Source: Amycolatopsis bullii
Lineage (GTDB): Bacteria > Actinomycetota > Actinomycetes > Mycobacteriales > Pseudonocardiaceae
DNA length: 64,000 nt
Direction of reading: 5' to 3'
Assembly: GCF_014654205.1 (NCBI RefSeq)
Contig: NZ_BNAW01000038.1
Location: 1 to 64,000, forward strand
Shown: positions 34,335 to 42,630 of the stretch, piece by piece
Numbering within the stretch: position 1 is the first letter of the stretch
Layout: each line of letters begins with the position of its first letter
Notes under the pieces: generated by a model
Databases searched by the model: none
What the model was told of the DNA's origin: nothing
The model's input: the letters and a program-made list of their open reading frames with translations, nothing else
Made by a program: the position numbers and the translations under genes

Positions 34335-35729
34335 TCAGTCCAGGGGCAGGTTGAGCAGCGCGTTCTCGATCAGCTCCGGCATGGCCGGGTGGATCCAGTA
34401 CTGGCCGCGCGCCATGCTCCGCGCGTCGAGGCCGAAGCTCATCGCCTGGATGAGCGGCTGGATCACCGACGACGCCTGCGGGCCGATGATGTGCGCGCCG
34501 AGCAGCTGCCCGGTCGCCGGGTCGGCCAGGAGTTTCGCGAAGCCCGTGGTGTCCTCCATGGCCCAGCCGTAGGCGATCCCGGCGTAGTCCTGCTTCGAGA
34601 CCACATAGGACACGCCGAGCTCCTGCGCCTTCTGCTCGGTGAGCCCGACCGAGGCCACCTGCGGGTGCGTGAACACCGCGTGCGGCACGAACCGGTGATC
34701 CGCGGTGATCCGCTCGTCCGGGTGCAGGAGGTTGTGCTGCACCACGCGGGCTTCGTGGTTCGCGACGTGCTTGAGCTCGTGCGGCGACGACAGGTCGCCG
34801 AGGGCGTAGATGCCCTCGACCGCCGTCTGCTGGTAATCGTCGACCACGACGTGCCCACTGTCCATTGTGGTCACTCCGGTGGCGGCGACGTCCAGCAGGT
34901 CCGAGTTAGGACGACGGCCGGTGGCGATCAGCAGCACGCCGCCCTCGACGGTTTCGGCGCCCTGCGGCCCCTCGAGGTCCAGCGCGACGCCGCGTTCCGT
35001 CTTGCGCGCCCGCACGGTCTTGCGGTCGAGGCGGACGTCGAACCGCTCGGTCGCCAGCTCGGTGAAGCGCGCGCTGACGTCCTCGTCCTCCGAGCGCAGC
35101 AGCCGCCCGGACCGGTTGACCAGCGTGACCTGCACACCGAAGGACCCGAAGACGTGCGCGAACTCGGCCGCGATGTAGCCGCCGCCCAGGATGACGATCC
35201 GCTCGGGCAGCTCGTCGAGCCGCATCACCGTGTCGGACGTGTAGTACTCGACGTCGTCCAGGCCCGGGATCTCCGGGATGACCGGACGTCCGCCCGCGGC
35301 CAGCACGAACCGGTCGGCGGTCAGCACCTCGTCGGGGCGCCCGTCGGTGAAGCTGACGCGCAGCTCCTTGTGGCCGGTGAAGCGGCCCGCGCCCTCGTAG
35401 ACGTCGACGTTCGCGTTGTCCTCGTGGCTGCGGCGGTACTCCGCGCCGCCCTCGGCGATCGGGTCGATCCGCCCGAAAATGCGGTCACGGATGTCGCGCC
35501 AGCGCACGCCGTTCAGCTCTTCGTCGACGCCGTACTTGGCGCTGTGCGAAGGCGTGTACGCCACGTCGGCGGCGTACACGAACATCTTGGTCGGGATGCA
35601 GCCCACGTTGAGGCAGGTGCCGCCGAAGGTGCCCTTCTCCACGATCGCCGTCTTCTTGCCGGCGAAACCGGGGCCGAGGATGGAGTTCCCCGATCCCGTC
35701 CCGACGATCACCAGGTCGTAGTGGGGCAC
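34335..35729 (-). CDS. mtr: Mycothione reductase
   Basis: 464 residues, flavoprotein disulfide reductase. FAD loop VGTGSGN, redox-active Cys39 and Cys44 in GGTCLNVGCIPTKM, NAD(P)H loop ILGGGYIAAEFAHVFG, and the C-terminal HPAMPELIENALL His-Glu pair. It keeps mycothiol reduced, so this organism uses mycothiol, a mark of Actinobacteria. The GTG at 35729 follows GGAGG by six bases, and TAGGGT lies 36 bases upstream; an earlier TTG in frame overlaps that -10. Confidence 0.93.
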   Translation of the reverse strand: MPHYDLVIVGTGSGNSILGPGFAGKKTAIVEKGTFGGTCLNVGCIPTKMFVYAADVAYTPSHSAKYGVDEELNGVRWRDIRDRIFGRIDPIAEGGAEYRRSHEDNANVDVYEGAGRFTGHKELRVSFTDGRPDEVLTADRFVLAAGGRPVIPEIPGLDDVEYYTSDTVMRLDELPERIVILGGGYIAAEFAHVFGSFGVQVTLVNRSGRLLRSEDEDVSARFTELATERFDVRLDRKTVRARKTERGVALDLEGPQGAETVEGGVLLIATGRRPNSDLLDVAATGVTTMDSGHVVVDDYQQTAVEGIYALGDLSSPHELKHVANHEARVVQHNLLHPDERITADHRFVPHAVFTHPQVASVGLTEQKAQELGVSYVVSKQDYAGIAYGWAMEDTTGFAKLLADPATGQLLGAHIIGPQASSVIQPLIQAMSFGLDARSMARGQYWIHPAMPELIENALLNLPLD

Positions 35730-35826
35730 TGCATCCTCCGCGGGGTCCGGTTCCGGTCGTTTCACCCTAGCCAACCGTGCCCGAGAACCGCGTGTTCCCT
35801 GTTGTGCTTAACGTCGTATTACGTGG

Positions 35827-36696
35827 TCAGTGGCCGGTCGCGGTGAAGTGCATCCGATCCTTCGGGCTGGTCCAGGTGCCGCCCCAGCTCCAGCCGATCG
35901 CCGCGAACGCGCGCACGGTCGCGTCGCCGGCCTGCACCATGCCGGGCCGCTCGCGCGCGCGGTCGACGTACGCCGAGGCCAGCTCGGGCAGCACGAGGTC
36001 GCCCTGGGTGTAGGGGTTGCAGAACGGGTTGACGTCCACGGCGAGCCCGGAGGCGTGCGCCGACCAGGTCGTCTGCCCGCGGGCCGGGCGGCAGACGAAC
36101 GCGCTGGTCGCGTTGCCGTCCCCGGTCGGCGGCGCGGTGAGCTCGGCCGGGGCGGTCACGCGCATCTCCTCGAGCGGGAAGCGCGCGGCGAACAGCTGCC
36201 CGAAGACCTTCGTGATGCCCGCCGCGCCCCGGGCGTTCACCAGCATTTCCCCGGTGTGCGCACGGCCGTCGAAGCCCCAGAAGGACATCGTCAGGTAGCG
36301 GAGGTCGCTCGCCTTGACGGGGCAGGCGGGCTGCCACGTGCTGCGCGCGAGGACGTCGGCGGGCACGGCGCTGATCGTCGAGGCGTAGGCGTTCCCCGCG
36401 GGCGGCGGCAGGAGGTCTTTTGTCGGAAGTGCCCGATTCACCAGTTCGGGTGGAGTCGGCTCGACCTCGCCGAAGCCGTCCGGACGGCGGGGGAGCGGCC
36501 GGGCACCCACCCGCCAGGGGGCGGCGGGTGCGCTCGACGCCGTCACCGGTGCGGCCGTGGTGCTCGCCGCGCTCGTTGTGCTCGTTGTGCTCGCCGGGCT
36601 CGGCGAAGGCGATGGCGCAGGTGAGGGCGGTGGTTCCGCGGAGCACGCGCTCATGGCGAGGGCCAGTGCTGCGCACGCCGCCGCCCTTCGCCACAT
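35827..36696 (-). CDS. Lipoprotein M15-family D-alanyl-D-alanine carboxypeptidase-like
   Basis: 289 residues. ATG at 36696 begins a lipoprotein signal (MWRRAAACAALALAMSACSA, Cys18 as lipid site), then a Ser/Thr/Pro-rich linker and an M15 domain: SFWGFDGRAHTGEML, SAHASGLAVDVNPFCNP (His and Asp zinc ligands) and WGGTWTSPKDRMHF. It trims peptidoglycan stems outside the membrane. Confidence 0.85.
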   Translation of the reverse strand: MWRRAAACAALALAMSACSAEPPPSPAPSPSPSPASTTSTTSAASTTAAPVTASSAPAAPWRVGARPLPRRPDGFGEVEPTPPELVNRALPTKDLLPPPAGNAYASTISAVPADVLARSTWQPACPVKASDLRYLTMSFWGFDGRAHTGEMLVNARGAAGITKVFGQLFAARFPLEEMRVTAPAELTAPPTGDGNATSAFVCRPARGQTTWSAHASGLAVDVNPFCNPYTQGDLVLPELASAYVDRARERPGMVQAGDATVRAFAAIGWSWGGTWTSPKDRMHFTATGH

Positions 36697-36859
36697 CCGG
36701 TCAGCTTGGCAGAAGCGCGCCGAACGCGGAGACCACCCGTTCCAGTGACGCCGTTTTGGGCCCCCTCGGCTTAGGGTATTGAGCGCACGTCGTTCACGCA
36801 CCGGAGTTGTCCGGGTGCCGAGTGCTCAGCTCCGTGCTGCGTCGAAAAGGGGAAGTCCC

Positions 36860-37675
36860 ATGTCCGTGAAGTCCCGCCGATCCCTGCTGTTCGTGAGCGG
36901 CGCGCTCCTCGCGGTCGCCGCGGTCGCCGTCCCGGTCGTGGTGGGCACGGCGGCGGCGGACCCGGCTTCGGCCAACCAGCCGCGGATCGTCGGCGGCGAG
37001 AAGGCTTCGCTGTCGGACCACCCGTATGCGGTGTACCTGACCGACGCGGGCGGCAACCAGTTCTGCGGCGCGGTGATCGTCAGCTCCACGGCGGTCGCGA
37101 CGGCGGCGCACTGCGCGAAGGCGGTGGCGAAGCAGGACATCCGCGTGGTGGCCGGCCGCGAGGACAAGCGCACGACCGACGGCCAGGTCCTCGGCGTCTC
37201 GAAGGTCTGGGTCGGCCAGGGCTACAGCGACCCGACGAAGGGCACCGACATCGCGGTGCTGACCGTCCGCGGCCAGTTCGACTACCGGCCCGCGAAGCTG
37301 CCCGACAGCGGTGACGCGGGGCTGTACGCGAAGGGCACCCAGGCGACCGTGCTCGGCTGGGGCCGTATCGCCGACGGCGGCGCCCGGTCCGACTACCTGC
37401 GCAGCGCCGAGGTCCCGCTGGTCTCGGACACCGAATGCAAAGCCGACTACAGCGTCTACGACCAGCGGACCATGGTGTGCGCGGGCTACGCCGAGGGCGG
37501 CGTCGACGCCTGCCAGGGCGACTCCGGCGGCCCGCTCGTGGTCGGCGACACGCTGATCGGCATCGTCTCCTTCGGTGACGGCTGCGCGAAGGCCAACAAG
37601 CCGGGCGTGTACACGCGCGTCTCCACGTATTCCGACGACATCAAGGCCCAGGCCAAGCCCCGCCTCCTCGGCTGA
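36860..37675 (+). CDS. Secreted trypsin-like serine protease
   Basis: 271 residues. Signal peptide to about residue 33, a short propeptide, mature start IVGG at 43-46, then His84 (TAAHC), Asp130 (GTDIAVL) and Ser222 (GDSGGP) with six visible cysteines for disulfides. This is chymotrypsin-clan S1A, as in actinobacterial trypsins. The ATG at 36860 follows AAGGGGAA; TAGGGT at 36772-36777 is the likely -10. Confidence 0.93.
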   Translation: MSVKSRRSLLFVSGALLAVAAVAVPVVVGTAAADPASANQPRIVGGEKASLSDHPYAVYLTDAGGNQFCGAVIVSSTAVATAAHCAKAVAKQDIRVVAGREDKRTTDGQVLGVSKVWVGQGYSDPTKGTDIAVLTVRGQFDYRPAKLPDSGDAGLYAKGTQATVLGWGRIADGGARSDYLRSAEVPLVSDTECKADYSVYDQRTMVCAGYAEGGVDACQGDSGGPLVVGDTLIGIVSFGDGCAKANKPGVYTRVSTYSDDIKAQAKPRLLG

Positions 37676-37692
37676 GCGTGCTAAGCAGGGGT

Positions 37693-38124
37693 ATGCCGAC
37701 CCTGCACGACGCCACCGGTCCCGAGCTGACCGCCGCCGAGCTCCACGACATCCTGCGCCTGCGCGTCGACGTGTTCGTCGTGGAGCAGAAGGCCGCGTAC
37801 CCGGAGCTCGACGGCCGTGACCTGCTCCCGGACACCCGCCACCTGTGGTTCGAGGACGGCGGCGCGGTCCTGGCGTACCTGCGCGTCCTGCTCGACCCGG
37901 GCGGCATCCGCCGCATCGGCCGCGTGGTGACGGCGGCCCCCGCCCGCGGCGCCGGCCTCGCGGCCCGCCTGATGGACGCGGCCCTGACCATCCCGGGCGA
38001 GTACGTCCTCGACGCCCAAACGTACGTCCAGGGCTTCTACGCCCGCTACGGCTTCGTCGCGGAAGGCCAGGAGTACCTCGACGACGACGGAATCCCCCAC
38101 ATCAAGATGCGCCGCCGCCCGTGA
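37693..38124 (+). CDS. GNAT acetyltransferase, ElaA-like
   Basis: 143 residues. LRVDVFVVEQKAAYPELDGRD at the start is the ElaA signature, with GRVVTAAPARGAGLAARLMD as acetyl-CoA loop and YVQGFYARYGFVAEGQEYLDDDG at the end. Function unproven in the family. It lies 17 bases after the trypsin gene. Confidence 0.85.
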   Translation: MPTLHDATGPELTAAELHDILRLRVDVFVVEQKAAYPELDGRDLLPDTRHLWFEDGGAVLAYLRVLLDPGGIRRIGRVVTAAPARGAGLAARLMDAALTIPGEYVLDAQTYVQGFYARYGFVAEGQEYLDDDGIPHIKMRRRP

Positions 38125-38213
38125 TGCCCCCGCAGACACGCGTGATGCCCCGCCAATCACGCGAGATGCCCGTCCAATCACGCGAGTCCTGCCTGGGATC
38201 ACGCGAGTTCAGC
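38118..38213. repeat. Tandem 18-21-bp repeats between the ElaA-like gene and bioF
   Basis: Five imperfect units starting at 38118, 38136, 38156, 38177 and 38198 share a core ATCACGCGAGATGCCC or close variants. The last unit overlaps the bioF stop codon (38209-38211) and the first overlaps the ElaA-like gene stop. Minisatellite-like, in a convergent gap. Confidence 0.85.
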
Positions 38214-39384
38214 TGATCGCGCCCCGCGGGGCCGTCGCGGTGATCACCTTCACCGCCCGGTCCACATCGGACTCCGTGAGGTCGGCCCGCGCGGTCAGCC
38301 GCAGCCGCGAGATCCCGTCCGGCACCGACGGCGGCCGGAAGCACCCGACCCGGATGCCCTGCTCGGCGCACGCCGCGGCCCACGCCACCGCCGTCTCCGC
38401 GGACGGCGCCTGAACCGAGATCACGGCGGCGTCCGGCACGCTCGCCTTCAACCCGTTCGCCTTCAACGACATCGCCAGGTTGCCCGCGTTCTCGACCACC
38501 TTCGCCGCGAGCCCCGGCTCCTCCTTCAGCGCGTGCAACGCCGCCAGCGCCGCTGCAGCGCTCGCGGGCGCCAGCGCGGTGTCGAAGATGAAGCTCCGCG
38601 CGGTGTCGACCAGGTGCTTGATCACGCGACGCGGCCCCACCACCGCGCCGCCTTGCGCACCGAGGGACTTCGACAGCGTCAACGTCGTGACGACGTCGGG
38701 CGCGCCCGACAGTCCGGCCGCGTGGACGGCGCCGCGGCCGCCTTCGCCCAGGACGCCGAAGCCGTGTGCGTCGTCCACCAGCAGCGCCGCGCCGTGCGCC
38801 CGGCAGATCCCGGCCAGCTCCTCGAGCGGCGCGAGGTCGCCGTCGACCGAGAACACCGAGTCCGTCACCACCAGCGCCCGCGGCTTGCGCCGGGTCGCCA
38901 GCGCGTGCTTGATCGCCGACGGCGTCGAGTGCGCGACCGCGGCGACGTCGGCGCGCGACAGCCGGCAGCCTTCGATCAGCGACGCGTGGATGTACTTGTC
39001 GGTGACGATCGCCGACTCCGACCCGGACAACGCCGTCACCGCACCGAGGTTCGCGGCGAAGCCGGAGGAGAACACGAGCGCCGCCTGCGCGCCGCAGAAC
39101 CGGGCGAGCTCCAGCTCCAGCTCGGTGTGCAGCTCGGTCGATCCGGTGACCAGCCGCGACCCGGTCGACCCGGCGCCCCAGCGCAACGCGGCGGCCGCCG
39201 CGGCCCCGGCGACGCGCTTGTCGCGGGCCAGCCCGAGGTAGTCGTTGCCGGCCAGGTCCAGTTCGTCGGCCTGGGCGGGACGCGGCCGCAGCTGCCGCAC
39301 GAGTCCCGCGTTCGCCCGCTTCTCCGCCTCGGCGTCGAGCCAGTCGAAAACCTCGTCGGGCGGGGGCGTCGGCGGCGTAGTCAC
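38209..39384 (-). CDS. bioF: 8-amino-7-oxononanoate synthase
   Basis: 391 residues, alpha-oxoamine synthase family. Core motifs NDYLGLA, GSTGSRLVTG, DDAHGFGVLGEGGRG and the PLP lysine in TLSKSLGAQGG. It joins pimeloyl-thioester and alanine in biotin synthesis. No other bio gene is near. GTG start at 39384. The family is shared with other oxoamine synthases, so biotin is the most likely but not the only role. Confidence 0.88.
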   Translation of the reverse strand: MTTPPTPPPDEVFDWLDAEAEKRANAGLVRQLRPRPAQADELDLAGNDYLGLARDKRVAGAAAAAALRWGAGSTGSRLVTGSTELHTELELELARFCGAQAALVFSSGFAANLGAVTALSGSESAIVTDKYIHASLIEGCRLSRADVAAVAHSTPSAIKHALATRRKPRALVVTDSVFSVDGDLAPLEELAGICRAHGAALLVDDAHGFGVLGEGGRGAVHAAGLSGAPDVVTTLTLSKSLGAQGGAVVGPRRVIKHLVDTARSFIFDTALAPASAAAALAALHALKEEPGLAAKVVENAGNLAMSLKANGLKASVPDAAVISVQAPSAETAVAWAAACAEQGIRVGCFRPPSVPDGISRLRLTARADLTESDVDRAVKVITATAPRGAIS

Positions 39385-39439
39385 GTCCCGCAGTCTCCCA
39401 TCCGGCCCACGCGCCACCGCCAAGCGGGCCCGGAAACGC

Positions 39440-39473
39440 CGGAAGCCCCGGACCGCGTGGTCCGGGGCTTCCG
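39440..39473 (-). terminator. Terminator after the DEAD-box helicase
   Basis: A perfect 15-bp stem around GCGT (39440-39454 with 39459-39473), 10 bases beyond the helicase stop, and GTTTCC follows on the minus strand. Confidence 0.85.
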
Positions 39474-39483
39474 AAGGAGAAAC

Positions 39484-41064
39484 TCAGCTGTCGTAGCCGC
39501 GACGCGGGCCACGGCTGGGACGGCCGTAGCCACCGGCGTTGCCCGAACGGGGCTGACGGCCGCGGCTGCCGAAGCCGCCGGGACGGCCTTCGCGGTCTCC
39601 GCCGCGGTAACCACCGCGGTCGCCGCCACGCTCGCCACCGCGGTCACGGTCGCCGTAGCTGCGCTCGCCGCGGTAAGAACCGCCGCGCTCGCCGCCCCGG
39701 CTACCGCCGAAGCCGCGGTCACCGCGGAAGCCGCCGCCGCGGCGCGGGTTCTCGCGCCGCCGCTCGACGACCGGCTCGCCGCTGGGCTCCTGGGCACCGG
39801 TGATGCGGGACAGCTCGGCGTCGCCCGGGCGGACCGTCGTCGACTCCGCGCGCACGCCGGCGCGGTCGGTCAGCCGGCGGACCATCCGGCGCTGGTCGTG
39901 CGTCGCCAGCGTGACGACCACACCGGACGCCCCGGCGCGCGCGGTCCGGCCGGCGCGGTGCAGGTAGTCCTTGTGGTCGGCGGCCGGGTCCACGTGCAGC
40001 ACCAGCGAGATGTCGTCGACGTGGATGCCGCGCGCGGCGACGTCCGTGGCGACCAGCACCGGGGTGTGGCCGTCCTTGAAGTCGGCGAGGACGCGGTTGC
40101 GCTGCCCCTGCGTCTTGCCGCCGTGCAGCGCCGCCGCGTGCACGCCCTGCTCGCGCAGCCGCTCGGTGAGGCGGTCGACGTGGTGCTTCGTGCGCACGAA
40201 CATGATCGTGCGGCCTTCGCGGGCGCCGATCTGCGTGATGACGTCCTGCTTGTCCTGGTGGGAGACCTGGAGCACGTGGTGGTCCATGGTCGTCACGCTG
40301 GCGGTCGACGGCGCGACCGAGTGCGTGACCGGGTCGGTCAGGTACTGCCTGACCAGGCGGTTGACGTCACCGTCGAGGGTCGCCGAGAACAGCAGCCGCT
40401 GGCCACCCGGCGGCGTGAGGTCCATGATCTCGCGGACCTGCGGCATGAAGCCCATGTCCGCCATCTGGTCGGCCTCGTCGAGGGCGATGAAGTTGCAGTC
40501 GCCCAGGTGCGCGGTGCCCTGCCGGACGTGGTCCGACAGCCGGCCCGGCGTGGCGATCAGCAGGTCGACACCGCGGGAGAGCGCGTCCGCCTGGCGGGCG
40601 AAGGCCATCCCGCCGACGGCCGTGCGGCACCACAGGCCGAGGGCCTTGGCCAGCGGGGTCAGCGAGTCGGCGACCTGCATGGCCAGCTCGCGGGTCGGGA
40701 CCAGGATCAGCGCGCGGGGGCGCTTCGGGCGGGCCTTGCCGCCGTCGAGCCGGGCCAGCATGGCCAGGCCGAAGGCGAGGGTCTTGCCGGAGCCGGTCTG
40801 GGCGCGGCCCAGCACGTCGCGGCCGGCCAGCGCGTCCGGGATGGTCGCGGACTGGATCGGGAAGGGGCTGTTGATGCCCGCGTCGGCCAGGGCGCGGAGC
40901 AGCGGCTCCGGCAGGCCCAGCTGGGCGAAGGTCTTGGTGGCCACGAGCTCGACTGCGTCGTCGCGCAGCATGTCTCCGCCGGCCGGGCGGGTGCGCGGCT
41001 TGCGGTCGGGACGGTCCGCGTGCGCGGACGTCGAGGAAGGGCCGGAGTTGAACGTGACGGTCAC
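39484..41064 (-). CDS. DEAD-box ATP-dependent RNA helicase with RGG tail
   Basis: 526 residues. Q-motif and FPIQSATIPDAL, I AQTGSGKT, Ia PTREL, II DEAD in FIALDEADQMADMGF, III SAT, VI HRAGRTARAG. The last ~90 residues are an Arg/Gly-rich RNA-binding tail (RGGGFRGDRGFGG and similar). It unwinds structured RNA, as CsdA/RhlE-type enzymes. The GTG at 41064 follows GAGAGG. A leader of some 220 bases precedes it. Confidence 0.93.
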   Translation of the reverse strand: MTVTFNSGPSSTSAHADRPDRKPRTRPAGGDMLRDDAVELVATKTFAQLGLPEPLLRALADAGINSPFPIQSATIPDALAGRDVLGRAQTGSGKTLAFGLAMLARLDGGKARPKRPRALILVPTRELAMQVADSLTPLAKALGLWCRTAVGGMAFARQADALSRGVDLLIATPGRLSDHVRQGTAHLGDCNFIALDEADQMADMGFMPQVREIMDLTPPGGQRLLFSATLDGDVNRLVRQYLTDPVTHSVAPSTASVTTMDHHVLQVSHQDKQDVITQIGAREGRTIMFVRTKHHVDRLTERLREQGVHAAALHGGKTQGQRNRVLADFKDGHTPVLVATDVAARGIHVDDISLVLHVDPAADHKDYLHRAGRTARAGASGVVVTLATHDQRRMVRRLTDRAGVRAESTTVRPGDAELSRITGAQEPSGEPVVERRRENPRRGGGFRGDRGFGGSRGGERGGSYRGERSYGDRDRGGERGGDRGGYRGGDREGRPGGFGSRGRQPRSGNAGGYGRPSRGPRRGYDS

Positions 41065-41340
41065 AAATGCCTCTCGGACGTGGTTCGTCGCAAGGGAGGC
41101 CCGGGCAGCCCGCGCGCAGGCAGGGCAAGATGTGTGCGATGGGCGTTCACAGGGACGGACCCGGCACACCGTGTCATCGCTTGCCGACACTGCGCGCCGC
41201 TGGGATTACTTCGGATCACCGCGAGCCATTGCTTGGCTCTGGAGGCGACGGACACCAACTCATCCACGCCGCCGGTTGCGGTCTGTGCTTACTGTACCCG
41301 AACCGGAGCCAGGACTACTCATCGAGGTCACCGGTTGTGG
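41065..41340 (-). promoter_or_regulatory. Long 5' leader of the DEAD-box helicase gene
   Basis: Part of a 325-base gap without genes (41065-41389). A TACAGT -10 lies at 41291-41296 on the minus strand, giving a leader of roughly 220 bases. Such leaders are typical of cold-induced helicase genes in other bacteria; no known riboswitch was recognised. Confidence 0.45.
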
Positions 41341-41382
41341 GCGGCGTCGCAGCCGTGGTCCGCACCACAGCCGCGACGCCGC
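41341..41382 (-). terminator. Terminator after the RIO kinase gene
   Basis: A 19-bp stem with two mismatches around CCGC (41341-41359 with 41364-41382) begins seven bases after the RIO stop codon. Confidence 0.8.
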
Positions 41383-41389
41383 TGCGGAT

Positions 41390-42346
41390 TCACGTCAAAC
41401 CGGCCGCCGAAACGAGCTCGGCCAGCAGTTCTTCCGTGTTCGTGACGTGCTCGCCGAGGCCGCGGCCGTGGAACCAGCCGGCCAGGTTGCGCACGTCCCG
41501 CGCCAGGAATTCGACGCCGCCGGGGTTGGCCACCACGTCGACGACCTGCGGCAGGTCGATCACCATCAGCCTGCCCCGGTGCACCAGCAGGTTGTACGCC
41601 GAGAGGTCGCCGTGCGCGAGCCCCTGGGAGGCGAGCAGCTCGAGCGCGGCGGTGGCCTGGAACCACAGGTCCTTCAGCTCGCCGGGGTCCGGGCGGACCT
41701 GGGCCAGCCGGGGCGCGGCCGTGCCGTCTTCCTCGCCGAGGAACTCGAGCAGCAGTTCCGTCCCCTCGCGCTGCACCGGGTAGGGCACCGGCGCACCGAG
41801 TGTCCACAGGCGACTCAGCGCGGCGAACTCCGCGACCGCCCACTGTTCGGCGATGAGGTTGCGGCCGAACGCGCTGCGCTGCGCCATCGCCCGCATCTCG
41901 CGCGACCGGCGCATCCGCCGGCCTTCGAGGTAGCCCGCGTCGCGGTGGAACAGCTTGTGCTCGTCGCTGCGGTAGCGCTTCGCGGCGAGGAGCACGCCCG
42001 GCGTGCCGGGCAGCCCGCGTCGCAGGAGGTGGACGTCGGCCTCCTTGCCGGTCTTGAGGACGCCGAGGTCGGTGTCGACCGCGGCGAGCTCGGTGACGAC
42101 CCACTCCGGCCGGGGCGACGGGCCGTGTTCGGCGTCGTCCCAGGTGGACCACCGGTCGGCACCATCGGGTAGCTGGTTTTCGGTGTAGGCGTCGTCGCGC
42201 AGTTTCGTGAGGCGGACGCGTTCGGCTTCGGTCAGCCGTCCGCTGCGCGTGGGTTCCGGTTCGTCGAACCGCCCGCGGCGGCGGGTCCGTGCCTGGCGGC
42301 GCGTGGGCTGGTCGTCGTAAAGGTCTTCGTAGTCGTGCTGACGCAC
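41390..42346 (-). CDS. RIO-type serine/threonine protein kinase
   Basis: 318 residues. VLKTGKEADVHLLRR (ATP loop), AAKRYR (lysine), GLAHGDLSAYNLLVH (catalytic loop, HGD) and MVIDLPQVVD (metal Asp). The first 60 residues are charged. RIO kinases work in ribosome assembly in archaea and eukaryotes; bacterial functions are poorly known. The GTG at 42346 has GGAGA in front. It lies upstream of the helicase on the same strand. Confidence 0.88.
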   Translation of the reverse strand: MRQHDYEDLYDDQPTRRQARTRRRGRFDEPEPTRSGRLTEAERVRLTKLRDDAYTENQLPDGADRWSTWDDAEHGPSPRPEWVVTELAAVDTDLGVLKTGKEADVHLLRRGLPGTPGVLLAAKRYRSDEHKLFHRDAGYLEGRRMRRSREMRAMAQRSAFGRNLIAEQWAVAEFAALSRLWTLGAPVPYPVQREGTELLLEFLGEEDGTAAPRLAQVRPDPGELKDLWFQATAALELLASQGLAHGDLSAYNLLVHRGRLMVIDLPQVVDVVANPGGVEFLARDVRNLAGWFHGRGLGEHVTNTEELLAELVSAAGLT

Positions 42347-42630
42347 TGGTGGGTTTCTCCTCGATCAGGGATGCCCCACCGGGCGCGTGGTCAGCCTCGG
42401 GGGGCGGGTGGGTGAGGGCGCGAAAGGGCCCGGACAGTCATCACTTCAGGCACCTCCCGTTCTCACCGCACCGGCTCCCTGCCGGGTGGGCACAGGATGC
42501 CGGACCTCTCCGGCGCCGCGCAACCGAATTAGCGGGGGCGCCGCGAAAGGAGTATTCCGGCGGATTCCTTGAATTCGGCCCGGCGGCATGGTCACGATTG
42601 AAGGGCAGGCCGAATCAGGAGGGGCGGCGG

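Noticed and set aside
38118..38213. CRISPR array
   Set aside because: Units are contiguous without unique spacers; the same applies to 45950-46226 and 17116-17211.
38533..41445. A 970-residue open frame opposite bioF and the helicase
   Set aside because: Arg/His-rich antisense shadow with no domain.
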